DNA of 64,000 nt from Baylisascaris procyonis (taxonomy: Eukaryota > Nematoda > Chromadorea > Rhabditida > Ascarididae). Shown here piece by piece: positions 28,494-41,200 of the stretch. The notes under the pieces are model-generated. The model had not been told where the DNA came from, made no database searches, and was given only the letters and a program-made list of their open reading frames with translations. The stretch spans positions 372,001 to 436,000 of the forward strand of contig JAZARR010000184.1 of NCBI GenBank assembly GCA_037389465.1, written 5' to 3'. The position numbers and the translations under genes are program-made. Numbering within the stretch: position 1 is the stretch's first letter; each line of letters opens with the position of its first letter.

Positions 28494-29611
28494 ATATATG
28501 AGAACTAGAATAAGTGGATGAATGGCCTGAATTGAGAAAGTGGAATTGAATTAGAGTGAGAGATTTTTGATAGCTCAAATGTAAATAAACTGAAAAAAAA
28601 TAATTTCAAAAGACGTTTTATAAATGAAAAAGAATTAAGAAAGTTGTGATTGTTAAAATTTAATCATATAGCGGTATATTTGAGACAGTTTTATCTTTTT
28701 ATGAATGTAGGATAGTTAGATGTTTTATTCAAATGAATATAATCGAAATTCGAAGCCATAAAGAGATACAAATTTAGAAGCGAATCACGCAACAGAGTGA
28801 ATGTATTGCTGGTTATGTATGTTTTTTCGAGGGAAATCTTCAACTACCATAGAAATGCTATGAAGACGCTTTATAATGATTAGACTTTAATTAAAACAAT
28901 CGAATTTAAAAACTTTTTTTTACTATAAGGTTGTTGTATATATATTCTTCTATTTCTGCTCTCATATTCCATATTCCCCCCCCCGTTCCGCTTCCTAACC
29001 TGGCCAACTGACGTTACAGAACTCGAATTGTATCTTTAAAAAATAGCTGATGCTGAATTATATCAAAAGTTTCTTCACGTCAGGTGGATCTCCTCATCAC
29101 CAAAGGTAACATAATTCGTAGTGTAACAATTTGGATGATTTTCGCTGATTTCGCTAATGTTATCACTTTATTAATTGCTCGTACCCTTTTCTATAATTTG
29201 CAACCTGCAGATTTGTTCATGTTGGAGTTCGAGTAAAAATTTCAGTTTGTTGAACTCATTGCAAACTTCTGGAGCTGCTTGAGGTTCCTACATACCTCTA
29301 GACTCGTCATTCCATTCTTCCCTCAATATCTTTAATGACATGCACTTATAATATTGGGCAATAGTGATCTATGCGGTTATTGGTACTTCCACCATCCTTT
29401 CGAGAATGCTATATAGTTGTCGGGGATTTTATACGCCCTCCATTTGATGCATTCTAGTATATTCGTGAGGTGGAGGGGAGTGGGGGGAGGTGGATGTAAT
29501 GTGTTGCAATTATAACTTCTTTGGGGATCACATTCTTTGTTGAAATTTCAACGTTTTCAAACTTTTCAACGTCATTTCTATTTTTATCGCCTTTTTTTCT
29601 GTGGTTATTTA

Positions 29612-31174
29612 AAAGATACGAAAATTATTTATGATGTCTAATGTGAGGTTCTGAAAGCATTTGAAGGAAATTTTAATGTTCTATGAATTCAAGAAATATG
29701 AATATGGAAAGGAAAGATAAATTCAGATGAATTCTCTTCTTTTTTGTTTGAAAAACAACTTGCAAGGGAAAATGTTTTAAGCATTCGATAGGCTTGATGG
29801 TTGTGAGGTAGGGAAGTATTTTTTATATTAGAGAACCTGCGTTTGTGGTTTTATTTTGTATTGTAAGCATCATCATTCAACTTAAATTTTTTCGTAGAAT
29901 GGTATTCGAGTTGATAATGAAGCAGAAAATGAGCGGTGATGAAATACTGAGATATTCATATGCTTGAATTGTTTTGAAAAAAGCTTTCGTTTGCAATAAG
30001 CTGATGCAGACACGCAGTTATCTATTTCAGAAATCATTTCGAAAGTCTATTTCTTTTGATTATTATGAGTAATAAGCTTCCCAGCGTTCACTAGAAACTT
30101 CAAGCACCATAAGTGCAGTTGCCCTCGGAATGTGAGGGGTGAGTGAGCGGATGGAAGCTGCGTATCTCTAACTAATAGAATGTTCTTCTTCGCCGTCTTT
30201 AAAAATTCCTAGTTAGAAATTTCATTAAGTACGGTAATCGCTTTGTAAGCATTAGGAACCGTAATTTTCTATGAGAAGGTGAGGAAATGGGGAAATCTAA
30301 TAATAACAAACATCGACTCAAATACCATACGTAAGATTTCAACTGCGGTGCGCAGTGGGTTGACGACTAGCATGAAAGCAATGCGATGAAATGCAACCGA
30401 TCCCAATTGAATTAATTAAAAGAGGTTTGAGAGGAATTTTCCTAAGTTGATTAATAACATTTCATTGAGAATCTTTTGCATCAATTTTCTTATCATATTA
30501 CTTTATTCTTGTTTAAACATTTAAAGGCATAATCTGATAGATGGAGGTATTGAGTATATTTCTTCAGTTCATTGAATTTGGTTTCTCCAATTTTATTTAA
30601 TTCTAAATTTTCAACAATGGTTCAAAGAATTATTTCTGACTATGATTGATTGCATATTGTGTTGTGATGTTTGTTGTTTTTTATTTGCAATTCTTTAATT
30701 TCTTTCCTTATCAATATTAGAGTTTGATATCATTGTTTACAAGCAAAAATGTGAATAATTGTGCAAATATTAATTGCACCAATTCTCTTCCATTTTAATA
30801 TATTCAATTTCAGTGGCTTTATTATTTTTAATATTCTCATATATTTGCTGAAATTTAATTGCGCTCACATGTCGCATAATTTCAAATATTACCATTCAAG
30901 TGAGAGATTTTGTAAAACTGAATTTTTTTATACCTTTCTCTCTATAATCATAATTGCCATAAAATTCATCTATTTATTGGTTTTGATATGAAGTTTATTC
31001 GTTTGGCGACATTTATACTTAGGTGGATCAATATTAGTAGTGACTTTCGCACTATTGGTCGTAAATATAAACATGTTAAAGAAGAATTTAAATTTCTTTC
31101 ACTGTATTTAAATATTAAATTTAATAGTATCAAAATTTAAATTAATAAGATCATTTTCGATCGAATTCGTCTCA
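29612..31174. repeat. Tandem duplication, copy A (about 1.56 kb)
   Basis: Copy A aligns along its length with 31175-32685. Shared anchors include GAAAGCATTTGAAGGAAATT, GAACCGTAATTTTCTATGAG, AATCTAATAATAACAAACAT, CAGTGGGTTGACGACTAGC, GTCGCATAATTTCAAATATT and TCATCTATTTATTGGTTTTG, in the same order and spacing apart from many small gaps. The duplication is direct and adjacent. I see no terminal repeats, coding sequence or target-site duplication, so it looks like a segmental tandem duplication rather than two transposons. Confidence 0.9.
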
Positions 31175-32685
31175 AAGATACGAATTATTTATGATGTCTT
31201 GTGAGGTTCTGAAAGCATTTGAAGGAAATTTTAATGTTCTATGAATTCAGAAATATGAATATGGAAAGGAAATAAATTCAGAAATAATAATTGATTCTCT
31301 TTTTTTTTTGTGAAAAACAACTAAGGGAAAATGTTTTAAGCATATAGGCGATGGGTATGGATAGGTAGGGAAGTATTTTTTTATTACCGAGAACCTGCGT
31401 TTGTGGTTTTATTTTTATCGTAAGCTGATCATTCAACTTAAATTTTTTGGTAGAATGGTATTCGAGTTGATAATGAAGCAGAAAATGAGCGGTTGAAACC
31501 TGTGGTTGTGTTCGATTAGGACTGTATTCATTTATGCTACGAATTGAAAGCTAACATCTTGAGGTATGAGTTAAAAAAGGTTGATCAAAAGCTATGCAGC
31601 ACGCAGATCGGATTGTTATCATCCTAAACAGAAATCATTTCGAAAATTTTTAAACTTTTCAATTATTATTTTAAATTATGCGATAGCTTCGCTATGAGTA
31701 AGGAAAAGCACCTAATGCAGTGGGGAGGGAAGTGGGGGGAGGGGGCGGGGAAGGCTCTCTAACTGTTCTCTAAATTTTTTTTATCCGTCTTTAAAACCAT
31801 TCCGATAGTGTTTGACCCATAGATAAGGTTTTCCTGTTTATATTATTAAACGTAATCGTTGTAAGCATTGGAACCGTAATTTTCTATGAGAAGGGATGGG
31901 GAATCTAATAATAACAAACATCGCTCAAATACCATACTAAGATCAACTCGGCGCAGTGGGTTGACGACTAGCTGAAAGCAATCGATATGCAACTTTTATC
32001 CCAGTTGAATTAATTAAAAGAGGTTTGAGAGGAATTCCTTAATTGAAGGATTAATAACATTTCATTGAGAATCTCATCAATATTCTTTCATTTACTTTAT
32101 TTTTTTAAACATTTAAACATAAGTGATAGATTATTGAGTATATTTCTTTTGAGTTCATTAATTGGTTTCTCCAATTTTATTTTTAATTCTTTTTCAACAA
32201 TTGTTCAAAGAATTATTGACTATGATTGATTGCAATTGTGTTGTGATGTTGTTGTTTTTTATTTTTATTTTCCTTTCAATAAGAGGATATCATTGTTTAC
32301 AAGAGAAAAGTGAACAATTATTGTGCAATTAATGCACCAATCTCTTCCATTTTATTATTCAATTCATCTATGTTCCTTTATTATTTTGTCTCTATATTTG
32401 AATTAATCGCTCCATGTCGCATAATTTCAAATATTACCATCAAATTTGTAGGTTTTACCTTTCTCTCTATATCATAATTGCCATAAAATTCATCTATTTA
32501 TTGGTTTTGATTGAAGTTTATCGTTTGGCCATTTATACTTAATCATATTAAGTGACTAGCATATTAAATGAACATATTAAGATTTATAAATTGATCTTTC
32601 ACTGTTTAAATATTAAATTTAAATATCAAAATTAAATTAATAAGATCATCGAGAATTCTCTCAATTCGAAAGAATTGTTAATGAT
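31175..32685. repeat. Tandem duplication, copy B (about 1.51 kb, shortened)
   Basis: Copy B matches copy A in order but is a net 67 bases or so shorter between matching anchors, mainly through many 1-6-base losses. One segment (31722-31750) is a G-rich tract absent from copy A. After the copy, at 32660-32685, sequence resembling the start of the unit (GAATTGTTAATGATGG against GAATTATTTATGATGT) hints at a remnant third copy. The right boundary is approximate. Confidence 0.85.
31722..31750 (+). other. Strong G-quadruplex-type tract inside copy B
   Basis: Five or more G runs (GGGG, GGG, GGGGGG, GGGGG, GGGG) separated by 1-4 bases fit the G3+N1-7 pattern. The matching stretch in copy A (near 30130-30160) has only short G runs, so the tract was gained in B or lost in A. 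Confidence 0.6.
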
Positions 32686-33097
32686 GGAAAACTTTGCATC
32701 TTCGTAAATGTTTCTGCAAAATTTGTCTGCAGAGCTTCGATTCATCTAATTTGCGACTGATTTTATTTAATTTCAGAAATCTAATTTTACGCGTTCCCTC
32801 TTAAATAGAGAGAAATAATTGATGATGTGGAATTGAAACAAAAGATTTAAAAAAATTTTAAAGACATTTTCAAAGTGCGAAATTTAGAGATATTGAGGTG
32901 TTATCTCAAGTAATATAATCCTTTTTTTTTTAAATTCACTTGCATAAATATTTAAATTTGCTTTAGGCAAAACATGACTCCATCTTTATTTCTATCGCGA
33001 AGGCCATTCCGAGCATTTTGTTTGCACTCCGGTGAACTATTCTCGCAGAAAATGTAACACTTATCTTCACCCACCCATCTTCCGACTCGCCCTCCCT

Positions 33098-33125
33098 CCC
33101 CCCCCCCCCCCCACACACACACACA
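33098..33125. repeat. Poly-C run followed by (AC)n
   Basis: A run of about 15 C residues leads directly into an AC dinucleotide run of about 7 units, preceded by C-rich CCTCCCTCCC sequence. It is a simple-sequence tract; its length may be unreliable in an assembly. Confidence 0.85.
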
Positions 33126-36100
33126 TTTACGAGGAAGTTTACCTGGGAAACCGTCACAGGATTAGCTTGCGGAAGTGATGATATACAGAAATAGCGGAGA
33201 AAAATCGAAATACAAATAATTTTCGATGAGCTACCGCAAAGAGTATATTTGCGGCGAAAGTGCACCTACTATGCTGGGCCTTTGTTTAAGTGAATACGAT
33301 ATAAATGGAAACACGGAATTTTGCTATGCGTTTAAGAGTGATATGAGATCAATTTACGCTTGAATGGATGTGCCGTTTGTGATGAGGAGGTTGCATACAA
33401 AGGCAGTTTATATTTCATGGAAGTGTTTTTTGCCTTTCAGTATAGTAAATAAAAGTCATTCTTGATAACGAATTAATTGCTGGCAAGATGATGAACAGTT
33501 TCAATATTTCAAAAATTTAATATTTTTATTACCTTTTAAAAATCGCAATTTTCAATTTTTTTTTTTGAAGGTGAAGTCATTTTTCAATGAAAATAAACGT
33601 TTTCAGTTGTTTTTTCTTCGCGAAAAGCGAGCGTTTTCAGACTCATTTAATAATCGATGTTGATTTTAAAAAATTTGCATTTCAAATTCCTTTCAAAAAA
33701 ATTTTGCATTTTCATTTCTTTTTTTAGGAATTTTCTCTAAAAATTTGTATTTTCAGCAGAAAAATCAAAAAATAAATCTTTTAAGAAAAGTATCAGTACT
33801 GAAACACTCGAGACTATAAATTTTTCCATTATTTATTAATGGCATAATAAGAAAATTGGCAATTTTTTTTGAGAGAGAGAGGGGAAGACAGTTGTCAGAG
33901 GTTTTGATCTCCGTGATTCGAGAGGGGTTGCAAAGGGGATGGAATTGATCAATATAAGGATTCCCTTTCACTGTTCGCCAAACAGCGAATTCATTCACGG
34001 TGGATTTATCGAGTGAAAAAGGGATGTGGGCGGTTACAATTCATTCGATTCGAATGTCATATGAATAGCGCCATGTGCTAGATTAATGAAAGGCTTTGCA
34101 GCATCGTGGTGCTTCGTCATCGTGCATATAGCCACCGTCGATTCAGCTCTTCTCTTGCTTTTTGCTCTTGGCTATATTGGGCTGCACCCCTTTCATGTTC
34201 CCAAAGCTTTCTGATAGCTCGGCAGTGTCGGTCAAGCATTATTGCTCAGTTGGTGTATGAGGATATATTGATGTTGAATGTCCATTTTTAGCCAACAACG
34301 ATCGATGCATTCTAGCATCTTCGTTTAGAAAGCGATGCTTGCGATACGCACTCGGCCGCTGTCTTAACATCACTGCTATTATTGATCCATTATCCTTATA
34401 AGACATAATTCATTGAAATGAACTTCACCAATCGTGTCCCTGTAATCACAGTCTCATCAACTCTTCCGATATAAGTTATCGAATGAAATCAGCTTACTTT
34501 TGATGGGAAATGAACGTGTTTATATTTTTATCGCAATTAGAGCCATTTGAGGATAAAGCAATGAGCTTGTCGTTAGTGATATAGGTTGTTATAATGTCGT
34601 ACATTCAGGACTTTTTTAGTTTATAGTATTTTTAGGTTTATGTTTGAGTTAATGACAAATTTTAATTCTCTTATTGATGGTTTTCAACGTTCGTTTTCAT
34701 AAAAAATTTCGCGAGTGAATTCTGGATTCAATAGAAATTTCGATTTTGCTCTTTACTTGTGATTTCACTTGTTTCTGATTTGTGAAAGTTTTTGAATTGT
34801 ATTTTGACACAAATATTAATTACAGTTTGGCTAGCCAGGTATTGGTAGCAGTTTTTTGAGAGGGAAGGGTGGGGGAATAACAGTGACGTTGTTTTTAAAC
34901 CAGTTTGAGAGATGGGGCACACTAATGGGCAAGGGATGCACGTGTGGTTTTGCATAGAGATGGAATGGTAAATCGATGCAAAAGGGAGCTCAATTAGGGC
35001 GTTGCAAACAAACCGCCATATCCATGCGTGTTGTGCTTCGCTTTGCTATCGTTTCCTTATGGGATAATGTTTGAACTGCTCCGGTTTCACCCTTCCTTTC
35101 CATATCTCATCGATCACAAAGCACTCCTCTTCTTCGGTCCTTCTCATCTGCTGTTTATAGCAGAGGTTTGAATCCCCTTTCCCCATTTCATTTCTGATTT
35201 TAATATCGTAATTAAAGCGATTGAATCAGTTTATTTTGTTCGATTGAACCCACTCAGAGATACTCACTTTGAATAGAATGCGTTAATGTTTTCTATTGTG
35301 CATACTTCTTCTATAAATATAATCTGTGATGGCTTAATTAGTGTTTTCAATTTAAATCCCATTTGCTTAGGTTTTCATTCCTTTATGCCCTATAAGCCCC
35401 TTTACCTTTTCCTCTCCATCTTCCCCTTTATCTCTGCGATATTTGTATTTTATGCTTATTATTATACTTAAAAATAGCCGAATGTTGTAAATATTATTGT
35501 TTTATTTTTCAAATATTTGTATGATCAGTCAATTCGTTATGTCTAAAGTAGTTCACGAAAAAGCACCACATTGCCCCATCTAATCAGCCTTTGCAAAAGA
35601 ATGGAGTTTCCTTTAAAATCGTTTTAAACAATTTCGGTATATTGGAACTTATATTTAGTAGGCTTCATTTTCTGTTATAACCAGTGGTCGGCAGGAAGGA
35701 GGCTATCGGAAAGACGGGAACGATCCTGATTGAGTGGAGGAAGCTGGTAGGGGATCGTTGATGAGCACCGCTACGACCTCATCTTCGAAAAAATCGATTA
35801 TGCACTACACTCTCGAATACACTTCGTTGCCAATAGCTTCCCCTACACGACGATTGTGTTTCTTTATATTAGGGTTCGTTTGTGTTTCCGTCGTATAATT
35901 TCGAGAAAACTCAATAGAAGCTAACGCGATCAAATCCCATTACGTACTTTGCATACAAATGAGCAAATTAACCATTGGCGCTATGATCGGGCGCAAATGT
36001 CCCAGCACCCCCATATTAGCATATTGGCTGTGCCTTTGATACATAAATTATTTCTCGTGCGCGGCATTTGCGCCGTTTTGGGAGATTGAAATTATTTTAT

Positions 36101-37964
36101 ATCAATTAATATCCCAAGAGACTCACTTGAGGCACAGATGCGGTAGTAAACAAATCTGCAGGTTACCTTTTGCATCATTAGATAGGTGATTCTCGATTTA
36201 ACGAGTTTACAGTATCTTTGCAATATTAAACCCATGGCATCGATTATTAGTTGCTTCGACCATCGATGCAATGTTATTATTTGTTAGTTTGAGATTATTT
36301 AATGTTTATTACTATATCGCCAATTTTTGATGTCAGAATGGCTTAGTTTTTGAAGTATCCTAATTGCATGCTTCAGAATGGTTTCTATTGAAGTATGATC
36401 AATAAATTAAACTATTATCGATACGCACCGTACAAAGCCGTTATACGACGGTCGTCAACAAGTTCACATCCCCGACAGTGGTAACTCTTATAGAGATAAT
36501 ACTTTATTTACTTTAATCGACAAAGCATTCATTACGAATAAATGTCTCTTCATATCGCTTCCACTTCCGCTTAAGTGAAGTTATAAGGTAGCGTGAAGGT
36601 TAGGGCTTAGGCTGGTCTCCTGCCCATCGGATACTGACGAGTCGATTCATCGTTGTTCCACTCAAGAAGAGAGTTCTGACTTGCTTCACGGCCCTAGTCT
36701 CTATTGAGGTCCTTGGTTAGAGTGACTCGCTAGGAAGAAGCCAGATAGTCTGGTTGGAGCCTTCTTTAAGTGACCGCGCAGTAAGCAATACCAAACGATG
36801 AATCAGATGTAATACTATATTATGTTAATCGCACTAAGTTATTGAATTCTATCGTTGTGCAAACTTTCAAGTGAAGCACTGATTGTGTGGCTGTACGCCC
36901 TGAGATTGCTAATTAAATTGATCCGAGGAAATTATTTTGTATGTGGATTTGTTTTTATGGTTGCGCATAAACCTTCAGCATTGAATGAGGGAGTGGTGCG
37001 GGTGTGTTTCATGTTTTATTGCATAAGAGCACGTCAATAGTTATTCGACCTCTGTTTCTATTCAGAGGAAGGGCACCTCAAGCAAAGTTGTGGATTGTCG
37101 ATGTTGTATATTGGAAGGGAAGGGGGAGGGAAGGGTGGAAGAGAGGTGCTATGATATCGAGTTTTGTTTTATTATGAATTTTTTTCTTCAAGGTGACAGA
37201 GAATAAAACTGAATACTGAGGCAAATGCGAATATAGGCATCTCTGCTGTTCATTAATAAGTCTTTGAATTCATTCTTTTCAAAGAACTCCACATGAAATA
37301 AAATGTAACGAGGTTGCTATGGAGGTTGCAAGAGCGGAAGTAAATATTGATCTCATTGATGACTAATAAACGCAAGAGGGAGTCTCACAAATATAAAATT
37401 TAACGGCTAGGGATCGAACAAATCGAAGTGCGCCATTGAATAGCAATCAAAAAACGTTAGTTTACCGTATAGCAGCCAGAAATGAATTTTGTGTGTGGTT
37501 GAAGCTGTCACCTCTGAAGTACATTCAAACATTTCATTGCTTGTGCAGGTGCTATCAACAATCAGCACAATAAGCTTATTAACAGCTAACACGAGATGGA
37601 ACTAAAGATGTGTCGTAGGCACGTAGCAAAAGTTGAGTGCATTGGTATTAAAATAATTTTGGTGCTTTTTACCATCTATACTTGTGCAGGATTCGGTGAC
37701 AGGCAGATATTTCTTATTAGCGAGTTGTAATCTTTCATCCCTTATTAGCGTTTTCAGTACGAATCTTATGATATCCCGTTCGTTCATAATGCTTCATCAT
37801 TGGAGATCGATAATCGAAGTAGAGTCGTCAATTTGTCGAAAGCGATGTAGTGTAATTGAATTTATTGAAGTACATCGTTGGTGTTACGTGGATGACCGCT
37901 GATGCATTCTTCACAAATTCGTTCTACATAACTTTGACCACTCCAGCTTTGCAACCGGTCCAAC

Positions 37965-37969
<5 letters not shown>

Positions 37970-38023
<54 letters not shown>
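37970..38023. repeat. (TA)n microsatellite, about 27 units
   Basis: An uninterrupted alternating AT tract of about 54 bases ending about 260 bases before the lrk-1 start codon. It is easily unwound and likely to vary in length. Confidence 0.95.
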
Positions 38024-38025
<2 letters not shown>

Positions 38026-38190
38026 GAATTGTGATTACACTGCCGTTGTCACTATTCGTAGGTCTATTCGATGTTTATTTCTATGAATATGTGGGTTTAT
38101 TTCAAAGAAATGTGAATGTAAATTCATTTCAGACGGCTCCAAACGAATGCGTTATACCAATCGGTAGTTCTTCCATAATTTCCTCGTTGT

Positions 38191-38201
38191 ATTAATATAG
38201 C
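38191..38201 (+). promoter_or_regulatory. Candidate leader splice acceptor upstream of lrk-1
   Basis: ATTAATATAG followed by C lies about 80 bases before the lrk-1 ATG. It is the nearest plausible acceptor and could accept a 5' UTR exon or a nematode spliced leader. Only transcript data can decide. Confidence 0.25.
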
Positions 38202-38281
38202 ACTACTAATATTATCTCACATCCACTCTCATTCATCTATTCTCTTCGACTACTTCTGTTAATGTATACTTCAATTATTAA

Positions 38282-41200
38282 ATGACTGAGTCGACTCCCG
38301 ACGAAACTGGGCAGCTGATCTACCAGGTAATTGATTCTTATGGTGGATTTTGATATTTGCTGTTGAATGATGCGATCTTCAGGCTACTGGAGTGGGGGTG
38401 GGGGGAGGGGGAATTCTTGCACAAATGCATGTATGGCATAACGCTTGGAATACTTGTCTGTAGAAGTGAACTGAAGTAGGAAACAGTGACCTCATGGCTT
38501 CACGGAAGTTATGGATAGGAAATTCTCGGCACAAATTCGTTGGTTGTTATTTGCTTGCGGTATTCATGTATCGCTATTTTGCATTCTTGCTGCTGCAGCA
38601 GTCAAATTTGAGTGTGTTAGTTGTTTAGTGACTTATTTTCAGTACTAAATTATAGTTGTATTTTTAATGTTGGCTGATGACTGTGTATGCTTTGTTAGCT
38701 GTGTTGATGGTCAAGAAAACATGAGGTATAGAGTCTGGAATGAGGTAGGCTGAAGCTCTTAGCAAGGATATGGGGAGGAGGGAAGGGTTGGGAGAAGGAG
38801 AAGTAGCTGTTGTTGTCGAATTGTTTTCCTCGAATCCTATCAGAAATGTTTGCTTTTTGGATAGCTGAAAGTTTCTTTATGAAGGGCAGATTACAAATAT
38901 AATTTGCAGCTTGCAAAAATTTTACCTTATTTCAGGATGGTCAATTTTTAAACAAATTTTTCATTGCTTAAATATTTTAGAGTTCAGGAAATTGGGTCAT
39001 TTTTTGTTTTGTTTTTTCATTTGTTGTTTTAACTGTAAAAATATATATATTTTTTTAAGTTTCTAGAAATTTAGCGACTTCTTCGAGAGTTCTGTAGAAG
39101 TGTTTACATCGATGAATACGAATGTTATAGGCAGTTGTGTACGATAATGAAGAACTGCTTCGCGATCTGCTACAAGCGAATCCGAATAAAGTGCACTATA
39201 AAGATGCATACGGCAGAAGCCCATTGCATATTGCGGCTCAGCATGGAAATACGGCCATTATCGATTTGCTACTCGCCGCAGGGGGTTAGTCTTTACGTTA
39301 GGAGATTAATAGAAGAGGTCTCTTCTTTCTCTCATTTCCTTCTCCCCCTCGAACGACCTTCAGCCAAATTTATGGTCCACATTACTTTTGATTACCTTTC
39401 TATTATATGGTCTAATAGATGCGTGTGGTCGGAGCCGATATTAATTTAAATAACTTTCTTTAAAATTCACGCAGTAAGAGAGCAGAAGCAAATGGGAAGA
39501 TGTGGGGACAGAAATATCATCTCTAAATATTTGCTCACTACACCATTGCTTCTGACCTTTCTTGTTGTTTAGGACATTTATTTACAGTGCAATCTATAGT
39601 GTTATAGTTTGAAGTTCTATTGACGTTTACAAATTACTGTGTAATATTTAACAACAATATATTGTTCTGCACGTTTGCTTTCTCAGTGATTGGTGTCAAT
39701 ACGTCTTATTTATTTGCTTTTTTTTATTTTTGTTGACATTTCTGGCATTTTAATCATTTGGCAGCATAAATTCCTAGTAATATATGTGATGAGGTTTGTT
39801 TTATTTCTGATTTCATTCATATTTGTATTTTTTGATGATAAACATTGATATAAAGTCCACTAACTGTCAAATAGTTCATAAAAATGTTGAAAAATATTTT
39901 TTCTGAGTGAAAAGTCATTGCAAAGGTGCTATAAATCGTAATCGATTACATTTTCATTGTGGATGAGCATAGCGGACGCAGTGTTTATTGCAGCAGACGT
40001 GAATTGTATGGCTGGTCCAAGTGCACTTTGTGTCACTCCATTACATGTTGCCGCAGGAGCCGGACGACGAGAGGCAGTGCGACACTTGGTGGACGCCGGT
40101 GCAGAGCTGCTTGCCACCGATCTTTCCGACCATTGTGCACTCGAGTTGGCACAAATGACCAATCAATTCGAGACCGCTTGTCTATTAATCGATGCGATTG
40201 GTATGTGCTAATTTCGGTTTTTTATTTATTTAATTTTTATAAGTTTAAATGGAATTCTGACGGAGGAGCCTTGAATTGAGAGTGGAGCAGAACTTATAAG
40301 GCTGCAGAAAAATTTGCCACTTTCATACGTTTTATTGATATAAAACCAAACTGTGGCATCACTTTAATACATATTTTCACCTTATATACCTGCATCCGTT
40401 TGTGGAACAGAAGGGATTATTATTTTTAGCCCTATAGAGTGCAGCAGAACTCCCCTTTGTTACTGCAGTGCTATTCGCTTCAAAGAGTGTGTCACTTTTT
40501 CTCTTTCCCTCTACTATTTTCTGGAACAGCATAGCAAACTTACTATTCACTCGAACTTGGTAATAACAAGCAAAAGTCTGCTTTCTCGATTTTTTATAAC
40601 TGATGAATGGATTCTGAACTTTGTTTGTTGAATTTGCTAATTGAAAACAGAACAATCATAATTGTTCGAGCAGAAACCCAAGGGTTTCTGTTTTTCTCGC
40701 TGCTTTGGGGATGACTTCTATTAGATTGATAGGAGTCTGCATTATTTTCACAGGTATTTGACGCTTATATCACTCCTCAAAATATGCATAATTGAGGGAT
40801 AGAATTGAAATACGTACGTGGAACATTTTATTGTATGGGACCTTTAGTGTTTAAATGGGCGATTGTAAAAGTTGTACAGTGGGATCGATAGCGATGTGAT
40901 GGATTAAATTCAGGAGGGGGTTTCTACTTTTCATTTCGTTTGAATTAAAGAATTTCTGTTTCAAGATGCCTTTATCAAAATAGATGTAACAGTTATGTCT
41001 TATATTGATATTTTACAACTTGCGACCTGATTTCCCCAGATCGTTATCTTTTGCACTATTTTATTTTTCAGCTCGAAGTCGAGCCGTATTTAACGCCCCA
41101 CCTCTCCTTTTCCTTTCAGCTCCATTTGAAGGGCTTCGATGGTTCAAAATTGGATTATGATTTGTGCCTTTTTCCACCTATCCCTCCTCCTTCCTCTTCC

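Larger units (their letters stand above)
25368..38281. other. 12.9-kb region between nmd-3 and lrk-1, no supported gene
   Basis: The first part should be the nmd-3 3' UTR and the last part the lrk-1 promoter and leader. The rest is AT-rich, with a tandem duplication (29612-32685), G- or C-rich tracts, and a TA microsatellite next to lrk-1. Less AT-rich patches (about 26.39-26.58, 33.0-33.3, 33.9-34.4, 35.7-36.05, 36.4-36.8 and 37.6-37.8 kb) carry short minus-strand open frames. None has recognisable homology and neighbouring ones do not join into a convincing spliced protein. I recognise no tRNA, rRNA or transposase. Confidence 0.5.

Noticed and set aside
35880..36450. Transposon bounded by inverted CCGTCGTATAA
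   Set aside because: The 11-mer occurs in opposite orientations about 550 bases apart, but the match does not extend and there is no target-site duplication or transposase.
39959..40279. 106-codon plus-strand frame overlapping lrk-1 exon 3
   Set aside because: It is a shadow in another frame of the ankyrin exon 39994-40200, whose true frame reads CVTPLHVAAGAGRREAVRHL.
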